Assembly (NCBI RefSeq): GCF_029227915.1
Contig: NC_079889.1
Coordinates: 5,954,001 to 6,014,000, forward strand
Length of the DNA: 60,000 nt
Direction: 5' to 3'
Source of the DNA: Hydractinia symbiolongicarpus
Taxonomy: Eukaryota > Cnidaria > Hydrozoa > Anthoathecata > Hydractiniidae
Shown: one piece after another, positions 1 to 9,973 of the stretch
How the letters are laid out: every line of letters begins with the position of its first letter
How positions within the stretch are numbered: position 1 is the stretch's first letter
Program-made: the position numbers and the translations under genes
Notes under the pieces: generated by a model
What the model saw: the letters and a program-made list of their open reading frames with translations, nothing else
Databases searched by the model: none
What the model was told of the DNA's origin: nothing

Positions 1-596
1 CACACCTCCATCACTTTGACGCCCAGCATCACCAATGTCTATCAAGGTAAATTCGTAACGTGCGTTGCACACAGCAAGAAACACTATGCTATGTGTTTTT
101 TGTAATTAAAGTAGTCTGAACCACTTCGGGCTGGTGCTTGCATTACTACATGTTTGCCATCTATTGCCTCTAAACAATGTGGAAAGTTCCATCGATCTTT
201 GAACTCGTTCGCTATCTCTTTCCACTTGCTTTCTGTGTCAGGAACATCTTAAAATCCATGACTCTGCAATTGATTCCATATTGCTTCGCACGTTTCGCGT
301 ATAATGCGACTGACAGTTGGAGGGCTGACTCTGTAGTTACTTCCAGTTGTAATCTGAGCATCTCCTGTAGTTAAATACCGCAATGTAATGCATAAACGCT
401 CGCTAGAACTTGTAACATCCCTCATTTTAGATGACTTAACGATGACAGGTGCTATCCAAGAGAGTAGCTGTTCAAACCTTACTGGTGTCATTCGAAACGA
501 TTTAAAGAAATATTCACTATCAAATAAAAATAAATCTTTGACTAAAACATTGTACAACCCTTTGGTCCTTCTTTCCTGAAAAGTCTCCTTATTCAC
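1..596 (-). pseudogene. PIF/Harbinger (HARBI1-like) transposase, 3' part off-window
   Basis: The open part is 596-249 (115 residues). It has the amino-terminal helical region usual in HARBI1/ALP1-like nucleases, with ERLCITLRYLTTGD followed by VSPPTVSRIIRETCEAIW. Reading on toward base 1, the frame continues with NFPHCLEAIDGKHV, which holds the first catalytic Asp of the DDE triad, and then SGSDYFNYK. Near 90-100 the frame shifts, and the continuation (ALVDIGDAG-type region) is in another frame. The second and third acidic residues lie outside the window. The family excises and reinserts DNA transposons with the help of a Myb-like partner, which is not seen here. The frameshift makes this copy inactive. 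Identification rests on motif order. Confidence 0.8.
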
Positions 597-736
597 ATTC
601 TTTTCTGTTTATGTTTTCGAGTTCTGCTTCTTTTTACACGGTGCCACATAAATAAAGCTGTAATTAATTTTAAATTTTGTAATAAAACATATCTTCTGTT
701 TACGGCAGCCATTTTATTCTGAATGAGCACGTTTTC

Positions 737-830
737 TCTTGAGCGGGAAATTAATTTCCATTCACGTCAAACCCGAGAGAAAAAAGCTCGCGAGCTTTTT
801 CCGCTCAAGCGGAAAATGCAGTCGCATGGA
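737..830. repeat. Palindrome cluster, possible Harbinger terminal repeat
   Basis: 781-800 is a perfect 20-bp palindrome centred on CTCGCGAG. It is flanked by an inverted pair, CTTGAGCGGGAAA near 737 and TTTTCCGCTCAAG near 798. It lies just upstream of the Harbinger transposase start, where the right terminal repeat of that element would be expected. The opposite terminus is not in the window, so the assignment is inference. Confidence 0.4.
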
Positions 831-905
831 AACCTACCTTTAGCAGTTTATCATGTTCTAACATGTGAAGAAGAACTTAGACAAGACAAGCAAGTACAAA
901 ATTAA

Positions 906-2390
906 ATTGGAATGTCGTGTTTGCCAAAGAAAGAAAAACAAGGCTAAGTTGAAAAACTTCCTTCAATTACGCAAATGCAGTGTCATTATCAATTTAATTG
1001 AGTTGAAGCTGCTCCAATTCTGAACTGCTTTGTTGCACAAAATGATAAAAGCAGATTTAATTTCAATTTCTCACTTTCATTAAAACTAGAAAAGCTCATA
1101 AATGGTTTACAATGGCTTTTCCATTGTCTATCAATATACACACTTTAAAGCAACTCCCGGCTTCACATTCTATTGAGTAATAGCTTAATTACCTTCTTTG
1201 TCTTATGGCGCCATTATATAGTTGATATATATCTTATTTGAATTAGTATTATCAAGTATTTTTCTTTTTGTCAACACCATGTGCAATTAAAATAAAACCT
1301 TAGCGAGAAGAAACCGGGGAACAGTAAGTAATTTTAAGGGTTGGTTACTAAAACTTGTTAAAGTATTTCCCCAACTAGCATATTTACCAATTATCATTAT
1401 TTTACAACAAATTTTAACTAGACTAAAATTTGCTGAGAAATTTGCCCAACTGTGGAAATATTCTATTTTGTTCTTCTTTAAAGCAGCATTTACACGATTT
1501 AACTAGCTGCTTTCAACAAGTTAAATGGAATTAGGCAGTCCATTTGATATAATGAAATAAGAAATGTTTTTAAAGACTTTTAAAAACTTTCTCAGCGAAT
1601 ATGTTTTAAATAGAGCACGTTTATGGCTGCATGACGGTGGTTGTGGCAAAAAAGTGAAATGTAAAAAGTAGATGAAAGTTTGGAAAGTTTTGCGTTGTAA
1701 CAGCCTTTATTTTTTAAAAAATGTATTTATTGTAACTTGTTGAATTTCCTAAAACGGAGCGGTATATATTAAATTCTTAATATTTTTTTGATTAGCACTT
1801 CAACAAACTCTACAACCGAGTTGTAAATATAATGAAATAAAATGGCTAGTTTCAAAATTTGTGAAACATACAGACTTTCGATCACAACAACCACAACATT
1901 TGACATACTTCATTCAGATTGACTGGCTACAAAAAATGTGGAGGACTCAGATTTGAAAATCGATTTTGCATGTTGTTTCTCCCAACAAAGTTAATTTTAT
2001 AAGAATGACAAAAAAAAGTTGTTTTGCGCCTAAAAACGTTGTCTTGTATCCCCTGTGGCCAGACAAAACGACAACATGATTAATTGCCGCCCCATAAGGG
2101 GCGGCTCCTAGTCCGCCAGGCGTGAATAAAAAGATTTTTTTGCTAAGGGAAATCTTGCGTTCCGTTCTGTGCTACTTGATTCCGTGTAAACAAACTACTT
2201 AAGTAGCACAGCTTCGAAGTAGCACAAACTTTAAAATAAACGAATACACTGATCCAGCCTAGCATTCTGCCATTATGGATACCGTATTAAGAAAAGACTG
2301 GTATCTAGTTTAACATGGACAATTCGATTGTAAACAAATCAGTTAACTGAAGAGAAAGGCGGAAAATGGATTACAACATGATACAAAAAA
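906..2390. other. Gene-free AT-rich spacer
   Basis: No convincing coding region was seen on either strand. Near 2088-2107 there is a short GC-rich hairpin (CCGCCCC ... GGGGCGG). The stretch 2160-2240 contains the repeated word GTAGCACA in both orientations and could belong to the left end of the element that carries the YqaJ-type gene at 2395. Confidence 0.4.
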
Positions 2391-2394
2391 TGAA

Positions 2395-3870
2395 AAACGA
2401 AGAATTAAAAAGTTAACTAAGACAACGTGGATTGAAAGCAACGGGTAATAAGTGAGAGTTGCTCGAGTATTTGTGGCTTGTGAGAACAACGTAAAACTGA
2501 TTCTTACAGCTGCTGAAGTTGAAGTTACGCTACAGGAAGAATGCAAATCAAAATTATTTGTTGAAAATGAAGTCATTCCAGATCCTTCAAAATTATTGAA
2601 TAGTTGGATCACAGAAGAAGACGGAATAACCAATTGGCCTATGATAACATATGCAAACATTTTTAACTTCATAATGTTCTTTCCAAATGAACATGGCAGT
2701 ACGGATTTAAATGACTATAAAACAACCAAAGCATATAGCTATTTTAAGAATGGTTGGCTTGGATATGTATCGTATCATCCTATTTCTGAGAATCACAGTT
2801 TCGTCTACTTAAAGCGGATTGCAGAGCATCAGAGTGTCTTGCTGACCCTCCTTATAAACTTTGGGTTTTTGTAAATAAAAAGGATGGTGTGATAAAGATA
2901 GCACATTGTTCCTGTATGGCAGGGATGTCGGAAACCTGTAATCATGTCACAGCCTTACTGTTTCGTGTTGATGCTGCCGTGACATGTGGTCTGACAAACC
3001 ATGCATGCACTACAAAGGCATGTAAATGGTTACCTAATCGTGCTGAAGTGTTGCCAAAACAATTAGAGACATCAAATAAGTACGTGATAACTTTGGTAAA
3101 AAGCAAGTTTAAAGAAAACTTGTACCAACACCAAAGAAACTATACAACCCTCCTAAAAATTGTGATGAAAAGCCTTTAACACATGAAACCGTTGCGACAG
3201 CATTAAAAGATGTTATACCAGACAGTATTTTATACACTGCAGTACCACTACTCAAAATTAACTTTGTACGTGAAATTGTTAAAACGCATACATTGCATGA
3301 AATTGTGACATCTGTACATGATGTTTTAGATACATCAGGGAGCTTGGAAATTTAGCTCACATTATTACACCAAGCGTAGTACAGAAAATTGAAATCATGG
3401 ACAAAGTGAAAACGAAGCCTGGTATGCATTCAGAAAAGCCGTCATAACAGGCTCAAAAACGGATCATGTAAAAACAAAAATAAACAAAATTGAAAAAGGG
3501 CAAAAACCTGAACTATGGTCACTATTTCGTCCATCCAGATATTGCTGCATTAAAGTGTGGACGAGAGATAGAACCAATGGCTATTTAGACATTTAAATAG
3601 TCCTTGTCTGAGGAACACAAAAACATATGTGTCAAAAATTGTGGTCTTTTCTTAGATGCTGATAAGCCATACATTGGTATCGTGGCGCGTGAATGCCGCT
3701 CGGATGCATGCCTGGAAGTAAAGTGCCCATATTCAATCATTTATACTAAACAGACTAACCCTAATATAAAACTGCCTTATATTATTAACACAGAAGATGG
3801 GCATCACCACTTAAAGAAAAGTCATCCTTACTACACACAGTGTCAGTTATATACAATTAGCTGCCACTAA
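2395..3870 (+). pseudogene. SAP-SWIM-YqaJ nuclease protein of a DNA transposon (decayed)
   Basis: Three domains can be read in order through several stops and frame changes. A SAP-like DNA-binding start at 2395-2480 reads LRQRGLKATG and then ELLEYL, broken by two stops. A SWIM zinc finger at about 2905-2945 reads CSCMAGMSETCNH, that is C-x-C-x7-C-x-H. A YqaJ-type PD-(D/E)xK nuclease at about 3420-3870 has an ITGSK start and the catalytic LEVKCPYS motif near 3715, then HPYYTQCQLY. Such proteins are known as the second protein of ISL2EU-type DNA transposons and are also found alone in cnidarian genomes. The neighbour at 4028-4725 is a convergent transposase of matching type. At least five lesions are visible, so the copy is dead. 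Confidence 0.75.
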
Positions 3871-4027
3871 ACTCAAAAAATTGTACTTTGTAGCTTGGAC
3901 TTGATTACAATGAAAACTTTATTTGAAAAACTTCAAACATTTTACAGGTATCTAACATATAAGTACACATGTGAAAAATAATCTGTACATATATGCAAGG
4001 ATTAGTGATTAGTACACATATATCTTT

Positions 4028-4725
4028 TTATTTACGGTTTTTTTTCTGAATCAACAAAGTTTTCCATAATGCTGCACATGACCGTACAATATCATCCATA
4101 TGATGCAGCATAGTTATCGTTACAACAGTTGTTAGGATTCTATAAGTTTTAATTCGTCTTATAGCTCGTTCAACATGAATTCTTAAATTAGCCACAGTTT
4201 TTGTTTTGCTGCATTCAACTTTAGTCATGTAGGCCTTCATCCTGGCACCAGGCGAAACAACTAAGGTACAATAACGGAGCAATAATTAACTTTTCCATAA
4301 CCCTGTCTTTTAAACATATCAGGCATATGATCCATAACACTTTCCTTTGGTATCCAATTCACTAGGGCATTTCCAAGTGTCATACTCATTACTCTAATCC
4401 ACGTTTTGAATGTATTTGAACAAACGGTTTGGCTAATTCCAAAACGGTCAGCTAAGTCCTCATTAATATTCCCAAATGTAATTGCATCAAGGTAAGAAGA
4501 AACTCATTTTTGTGTGACAGCTTTCTCAAAACGTTTGGTTTAAAATGGCGACGCACTTTAGTAGAAACCACATTTAAAAGTGCAACTCCTCTCCAATATG
4601 TTACTTGTGAAACATATGGCCACAAAATTTCAAATAATTTATGGAATGCCTGGATGCTGACAATTCCTGTGTAGAAATTCATTTTTGCGTCTGTTTTTAT
4701 TTGATTAAACGAAAATGGTACTTTT
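4028..4725 (-). pseudogene. DDE transposase (DDE_Tnp_4, ISL2EU-like), split by Copia
   Basis: Reading leftward from 4725, the amino-terminal region includes NFYTGIVSIQAFHKLFEIL, YWRG and LSHKNEFLLTLMQLHLG. After a gap in other frames (4283-4451, recognisable as the SQTVCSNTFKTWI-like part), the carboxy-terminal end reads SPGARMKAYMT and LRIHVERAIRRIKTYRIL. The last motif is typical of the third-acidic-residue region of the DDE_Tnp_4 family. Coding resemblance runs right up to 4725, where a Copia LTR starts, so the upstream part (often a THAP domain) has been displaced. The gene is convergent with the YqaJ-type gene at 2395-3870, the layout expected of an ISL2EU element. Confidence 0.75.
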
Positions 4726-4923
4726 TGTTGAAATATGTGACGCTCACTTGCTATCTTTTATTTAGTTGTGAACCGGTGGTTCTATTATTTTATGTTAGAA
4801 CTGTCACGTGCATTATATTACGCACATTTTTTTTATTCTCTACGTTTTTCTGTGATCAGCTTGTTCTTTTCTAAGAGAAAAAGTACTCTATGAGTGAGAA
4901 ACTCTGTGTGTCTGTTTTTATCA
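4726..4923 (+). repeat. 5' LTR of a Copia retrotransposon
   Basis: The 198-bp sequence begins TGTTGAAATATG and ends TTTTTATCA, the TG...CA ends of an LTR with a start typical of Copia. The primer binding site follows directly at 4924. The left flank is uninterrupted transposase-coding sequence, which fixes the insertion boundary. The matching 3' LTR is not in the window, because the element is cut at about 8562. Ends were set by eye. Confidence 0.7.
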
Positions 4924-4938
4924 GGTTATGGGCCCAGA
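4924..4938 (+). other. Copia primer binding site
   Basis: GGTTATGGGCCCAGA immediately follows the LTR. It resembles the half-tRNA (initiator Met) priming site used by many Copia-type elements. Its position between LTR and gag start (5001) supports the call. Confidence 0.65.
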
Positions 4939-5000
4939 CACTTTTTAATGTTATATCGAGTACTGAAATAATTTTGTTTTGTTGAATTTGATTTTTTACG

Positions 5001-8000
5001 ATGGCAACTGAAGACGCAACTTTCAAAATTGAGAAGCTGACTGCTGAAAATTATCATTCATGGAAATTCAACATGAAAATGTATTTAATCGGAAAAGATC
5101 TTTGGGAGATTGTAACCGGTGATGAAACCATAGAGGATGATATGCAGGAGGCTGAGAAACGTCGAATCAAGAAACGCGAGAACCAAGCGTTTGCCGCCAT
5201 TTGTTTGGGAATTTCAACAAACTTACAAATTTACGTTCGCTCCACGAAATCGGCTAAGGAAGCATGGGAAAATCTTGAAAAACATTTTCAGCAAAAAACA
5301 CTTTCAAAAAGGATTTTCTATCGGAGAAAATTATATGCAGCAAAGATGGCTAGAGGTCAAAATATGACTGAACACATAAACAACATTAAGACATTGTCAG
5401 AACACCTGGAAGCGATTGATGATGCTATTGCAGAAAAGGACCTAGTTATTCTTCTTATTAGTAGTTTACCCGAAGAGTATAACTATTTAATAACGGCGCT
5501 TGAAACAATTGCTGAGGACAATCTAGCCTGGGATTATGTTAGGGACAGGCTTATTCACGAAAGCGAAAAGAAAAAGCCTGCTGAAGCTGAAACTTCTGGT
5601 GATGCCCTTTTTTCGTCAAAGCCCAACAACAAGAAATCCGGTAAATGTCATTACTGCAAGAAACCAGGACATTATGCTCGTGACTGTTTTAAGAAGAAAA
5701 GTGACCAGAAGAAAGAAAACGCAAATCTCGCTAACGATGATCACGATAATGAACTAGCTCTGAAATCCTCTGAAGTAAACGAGGATGAGTGGTGGATTGA
5801 CTCTGGTGCTTCTTCTCACATGACCCATAATTTGAAAAGCTTAAGAGACTATTCCAGTTTTGAAACGCCTATAAAGGTAAAACTCGCCGATGATCACGTG
5901 CTGAATGCTTTCGGGAAAGGAAATGTACATTTGACCATTTTGAGCAAAAATGAAAAGGTCAAAACTGTGCTACACGACGTACTTTACGTGTTGAAGATCC
6001 AAAACAAACTGTTCTCTCTATCTTACCTAACCGATAAGGGAGTCGATGTGCAGTTCAAAGGCAAGGATTGCGATATCACCAAGGAGGGGAAGCAGTATAC
6101 TATTGGACATAAGTACGGTAAACTTTACAAACTAAACACGATAAAGCCACGAAACGAGGAAACGTGCTGTATCGGGAAAACAATCAAACAGGATTCAATC
6201 GAGCTGTGGCACCAACGATACGGTCATCCGGGATACGACAACCTCAACTCTTAAACGATAAAGAGATGGTAAATGGCCTGAATATCGATATCAAGGAAGC
6301 CGTCGATCGAATCTGCGAAGGATGTGCAATGGGGAAACAGCATCGCAAATCATTCCCAAAGAAATCGCAAAGCACCACAACCAGATTGCTCGAGCTGATT
6401 CACAGTGACGTGTGTGGACCGATGGATGTACCTTCAGTGGGAGGTTCCAGGTACTTTGTGACTTTTATAGACGATTTCTCAAGATACACTACTGTCTACA
6501 TGATGAAGCAAAAGTCTGAAGTGCTTGAAAAGTTTGGGCAGTTTGTAAACCTTGTTGAAAATCGCACTGGATTGAAAGTCGAACGATTACACGTGGAGAA
6601 CGAAACTATAAAACGCCTTCGCTCAGATAATGGTGGTGAATACTTCTCAAAGGACTTTGACGAATTCTGCAACAATCGAGGAATTCAACGTGAACCGACC
6701 ATTCCATACTCTCCACAACAAAACGGAGTTGCTGAACGCATGAACCGCACCCTACTGGAAACTGCACGATCAATGCTGCGTCACGCAAAGAAACCCCTTA
6801 ACCTATGGGCTGAAGCTGTATCTACCGCATCCTACACACGGAACCAAAGTCCTACTGCTGCACTGAAGGGAGCAACGCCTTATGAACTTTGGCACGGTAA
6901 AAAGCCTGAAGTTAGTGGCCTGAAAGTGTTTGGCTGCAAAACGTACGTGCATATTCCTGAATCAAAACGTAATGGAAAACTCCAGAAGAAATCGTTTCCA
7001 TGCGTTTTTGTTGGATACCCTGCGAACGAAAACGGGTACAAACTGTACAATCCTGAAACGAGGCAGATGCTTCGAAGTCGTGATGTCATCTTCGTAGAGA
7101 ACGCTTTTTACATCAAAAAATCGGACAACGTAACTCACAAATTTTTCACTGGAACATTCAGAGAAGCTGAGGCAGAAGCTGAGGCAGAAGCTGAAACGGA
7201 ACAACCAGGAAACAACATCGGTGAACCGCAAGTCGCTGTCGAAGAAGATGCCAGACCACAACGAGCAAGGAGACCACCTGACAGACTGAACGATCTGACA
7301 GGTAATTGGTGGAACCTGATGAGGCATCGATCGCAGCTATGGACACTGAGGAGCCAACGACCATTGAAGAAGCTTTAAGCGGTGTGAACTCAAAGCTATG
7401 GTCTGAAGCACTTCGTAATGAATTTGATTCGCTGAAACAGAACCAAACCTGGGACTTGGTTGACTTACCCCCCGGTAAGAACATTGTTGGCAGTAAATGG
7501 GTCTTTAAGCACAAACGTGATGCTAAAGGCGAGATCACCCGGTGTAAAGCTCGTCTTGTTGCACAGGGATACTCTCAAAAACCCGGTGTCGACTATGACG
7601 AAGTTTTCTCACCTGTCGCAAAGTATAGTTCTATTCGTACTGTACTAGCCATTGCCAATCAACTTGATTTAAACCTGCACCAAATGGATGTTAAAACAGC
7701 ATTCCTAAATGGAGATCTCGAGGAAGAGATTTTCGTTAAGCAACCGGAAGGCTTCATCGACAAGAAACATCCGAACAAGGTTTGTCGATTGCGAAAGAGT
7801 CTCTATGGCTTGAAACAGTCTGCACGATGCTGGAACAAAACCATCGACGAATACCTCAAGGAATCAGGAAACATACAAAACGATGCTGACCCTTGCATCT
7901 ATCTCAAACGATTTATCAAGGACGGACAGGAAGTTATCTTTCTTATTGCTGTATACGTCGACGACCTGCTGATTGCATCAAACAACGACAAAGAACTCCT

Positions 8001-8562
8001 CTCCGAAAAGAAACAGATAGGTGAACGTTTCGAAATGGGTGACGAAGGGGAAGTTCACTACATTCTTGGGATGGCCGTCAAACGAAACCGTAAGGATGGG
8101 GTACTTACAATCGACCAACACGCGTTCTTATCATCTGTGCTGAAACGATTTGGAATGGAAGATTGCAAGCCAGTAGCTACTCCATTCGAACCCAACACAA
8201 AGCTCAAAAAGCTGCGAGATGACGAAGAACCAGTCAATCTGAAAGAGTACCAATCTGTCATTGGATGCCTGACGTACGCATCGATTGGGACCAGACCAGA
8301 CATGTCCGCTGCAGTAGATGTGCTTAGTCAACACATGTCGAAACCTGGAAAGCAACATTGGGTTGGTGTTAAACGAGTTCTCCGATACGTTAAAGGAACC
8401 ATCGACTATGGTTTGGTGTACAAGGGGAGTAAAGCTTACGAAACGATGAACTGTTTACGTGGTTTCGCTGACGCTGATTGGGCTGGAGATGTGGTAACAC
8501 GAAAATCGACTTCCGGTTACGTATTCCAAATCGGAAATTCCACGATTTCATGGAAATCGAAA
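5001..8562 (+). pseudogene. Copia gag-pol polyprotein, two frameshifts, 3' truncated
   Basis: The Gag region (5001 to about 5750) ends with a CCHC knuckle, CHYCKKPGHYARDC. The protease is DSGASSH at about 5800. The integrase has an HHCC finger (HQRYGH ... CEGCAMGK) and DDE residues in IHSDVCGP, SDNGGEYF and NGVAERMNRT. Reverse transcriptase follows with MDVKTAFLNGDLEE and the catalytic YVDDLL, then RNase H with GFADADWAGD. Domain order (integrase before RT) is diagnostic of Copia. The frame shifts near 6245 and again near 7310; a run of Glu-Ala repeats lies at 7165-7200. The RNase H domain stops at ISWKSK (about 8562), where Polinton integrase sequence takes over in frame. The rest of RNase H and the 3' LTR are absent. 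Confidence 0.93.
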
Positions 8563-8757
8563 GAGCACGATGATCAAAAGAGACGCGCAACAGATGCTTT
8601 CCGGAGCAAACATACTTACAGGTTGGACCATGTAGTAGCAAGTAGCCGTGTTTTATACTACCTAAAGAACGGTCCCGATCGCAGCTTCGTCTCGGAAGAA
8701 CTCATGCAGGTACCAGAGGATGTTCGGGTACCGCAGGAGGTTATCAAAGAATTCTAA
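8562..8757 (+). pseudogene. Polinton integrase carboxy-terminal fragment, fused to Copia
   Basis: About 65 residues match the end of the Polinton integrases at 30295-30501 and 19310-19511: the RRATD segment, then an SK.T.RLD stretch, then YYL-NGP and a final VPxxV region. The catalytic core is missing. This is the left remnant of the outer Polinton. It is in frame with the upstream Copia ORF, giving one continuous reading frame of 483 codons from 7306. Gene P follows on the opposite strand, as it does next to the other two integrases. Confidence 0.8.
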
Positions 8758-8759
8758 TA

Positions 8760-9362
8760 TGCTTTCACAAGTTCCCCCAGGTCATCCAAATCTATTTCGT
8801 CATCCCCATTCTCATCCTACTCATTTTCATTCGGATCCCTTACAAAATCCAAAGGATGTTGGGTGTAGAACGGGTACCCATGGACGATGCTTTTGATGAC
8901 ATTAGGCTCATTCTCCAAATAAATATCGACTAGACGTCTATCTGGTATCGGAAAGTTGAGTATTTGGCTTACTGTTTCTATATTGGTCAAATCAGATAGC
9001 TTTAAGTCCCTATCCTTGACGATCTGGTAGCAGAGTGCTCCATATTTGTTCTCTTTGACCGCAACGATTTAGAGTCCTAGACGTTCAATATCATCCTCGC
9101 GATCATCATCGATCTCGTTAGTCGCAAATGTTGCCCATGCTTTTTCGCCTGATGCTACCCTGTGTAAAAGATCATCGTCCGTGGGGTATTCAAAACCTTC
9201 GTAGTATACTCCACCTCGATACTTAAAATTTTCCAGGCAGGTAGGACAATAACCAATTACTGATCCTGCCTTTATGCACCAATGTAGCACAGGTACCCGA
9301 ATATCGTAGTTGATTGTAAATTGATTCCTTTGTAGATAGGCTTCCATCTTTTGATATTTCAC
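8760..9362 (-). pseudogene. Polinton gene P (outer copy), one or more stops
   Basis: This belongs to a family with four copies in the window (also 17570, 19562 and 30615). The intact copy is 177 residues. Visible features are the CIKAGS ... GYCPTCLENF cysteine pair near residues 30-45, a Y-EGF-YP segment, and LLHRVASGEKAWAT. A stop at about 9068 separates the amino-terminal 97 codons from the remaining half (KDRDLKLSDL, GYPFYTLHP-type tail). No known domain is recognised; the paired cysteines suggest metal binding. The gene sits tail-to-tail with the integrase in every copy. Confidence 0.6.
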
Positions 9363-9456
9363 TACTTTTTAACATTAAGCTGAAAGGGTCAAAAAGGTAT
9401 ATTCCATAGGAGGGGTATTTTCACTACCCTTGCGGGTAGTGAAAATTAGTGTCTGC

Positions 9457-9675
9457 CTAATCCTCTATTGCCGGAACACCCAGATCATACAGGTCATCCC
9501 GAGTAAGATCGATAAGCCTGAAATGGTTTCTATAACGCCCCGCATGCTCCTCCTCCTCAAACCAATTAAAGGCTTGAATACCGTCGGGGTTGTCTATGAC
9601 AACAATCTCCTCCGCGCCCGAGTAGTTGTCACTGAACCAAAATCTCTTCCTGCTGATATCGCGCTTCTGAAAACG
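9457..9675 (-). pseudogene. BRO protein carboxy-terminal domain (outer copy, right fragment)
   Basis: About 70 codons encode the conserved tail EEIVVIDNPDGIQAF ... LIDLTRDDLYDLGVPAIED that also ends the BRO gene at 32143. The first codons of the open frame come from a different sequence, the terminal repeat that starts at 9676. The missing preceding part of the same domain (HRKHSAQDDDEYHHLPYYC) is found at 39757-39845, so one gene has been split by a 30-kb insertion. The tail domain resembles those following BRO-N in insect DNA viruses (perhaps DUF3627); that name is tentative. Confidence 0.75.
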
Positions 9676-9923
9676 AGTAGTAGTAAGGGATGAATTTAAG
9701 TACATTTCCGCTCCTTTGACACCTTTACCCCCTCAAACCCTCGCTTCCACCACCTCCACCCCCACCCCAGCCCTTCCCTCCCAAAATCGGAAAATCCGAC
9801 GGCACCCGAAAACAAATCCGAAAACAAATCCAATTCCGATAATTCTTGCGCATGCGCATACGCCGATAGTACTAATGCTGACATCAACAAAAACAGAGAT
9901 TGCGCAATTGAGTAGGGAAAAGT
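9676..9923 (+). repeat. Left terminal inverted repeat of the inner Polinton
   Basis: This 248-bp sequence matches the reverse complement of 39505-39756, with a few substitutions and small indels. It contains a C-rich tract (9715-9780), a repeated AATCCGAAAACAAATCC-type segment and a GCGCATGCGCAT core near 9848. Similarity stops at GAGTAGGGAAAAGT. The polymerase gene begins 50 bp further in. Confidence 0.85.
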
Positions 9924-9973
9924 CCCATACTCAAGGACCGGTGTTTTGAAGTTGAACAGTACCTATAATAAAC

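Noticed and set aside
723-905. 60-codon plus ORF
   Set aside because: It spans a palindromic terminal-repeat-like region and has no recognisable domain.
7158-7538. Minus-strand ORF inside Copia pol
   Set aside because: Shadow of the integrase and RT coding frames.
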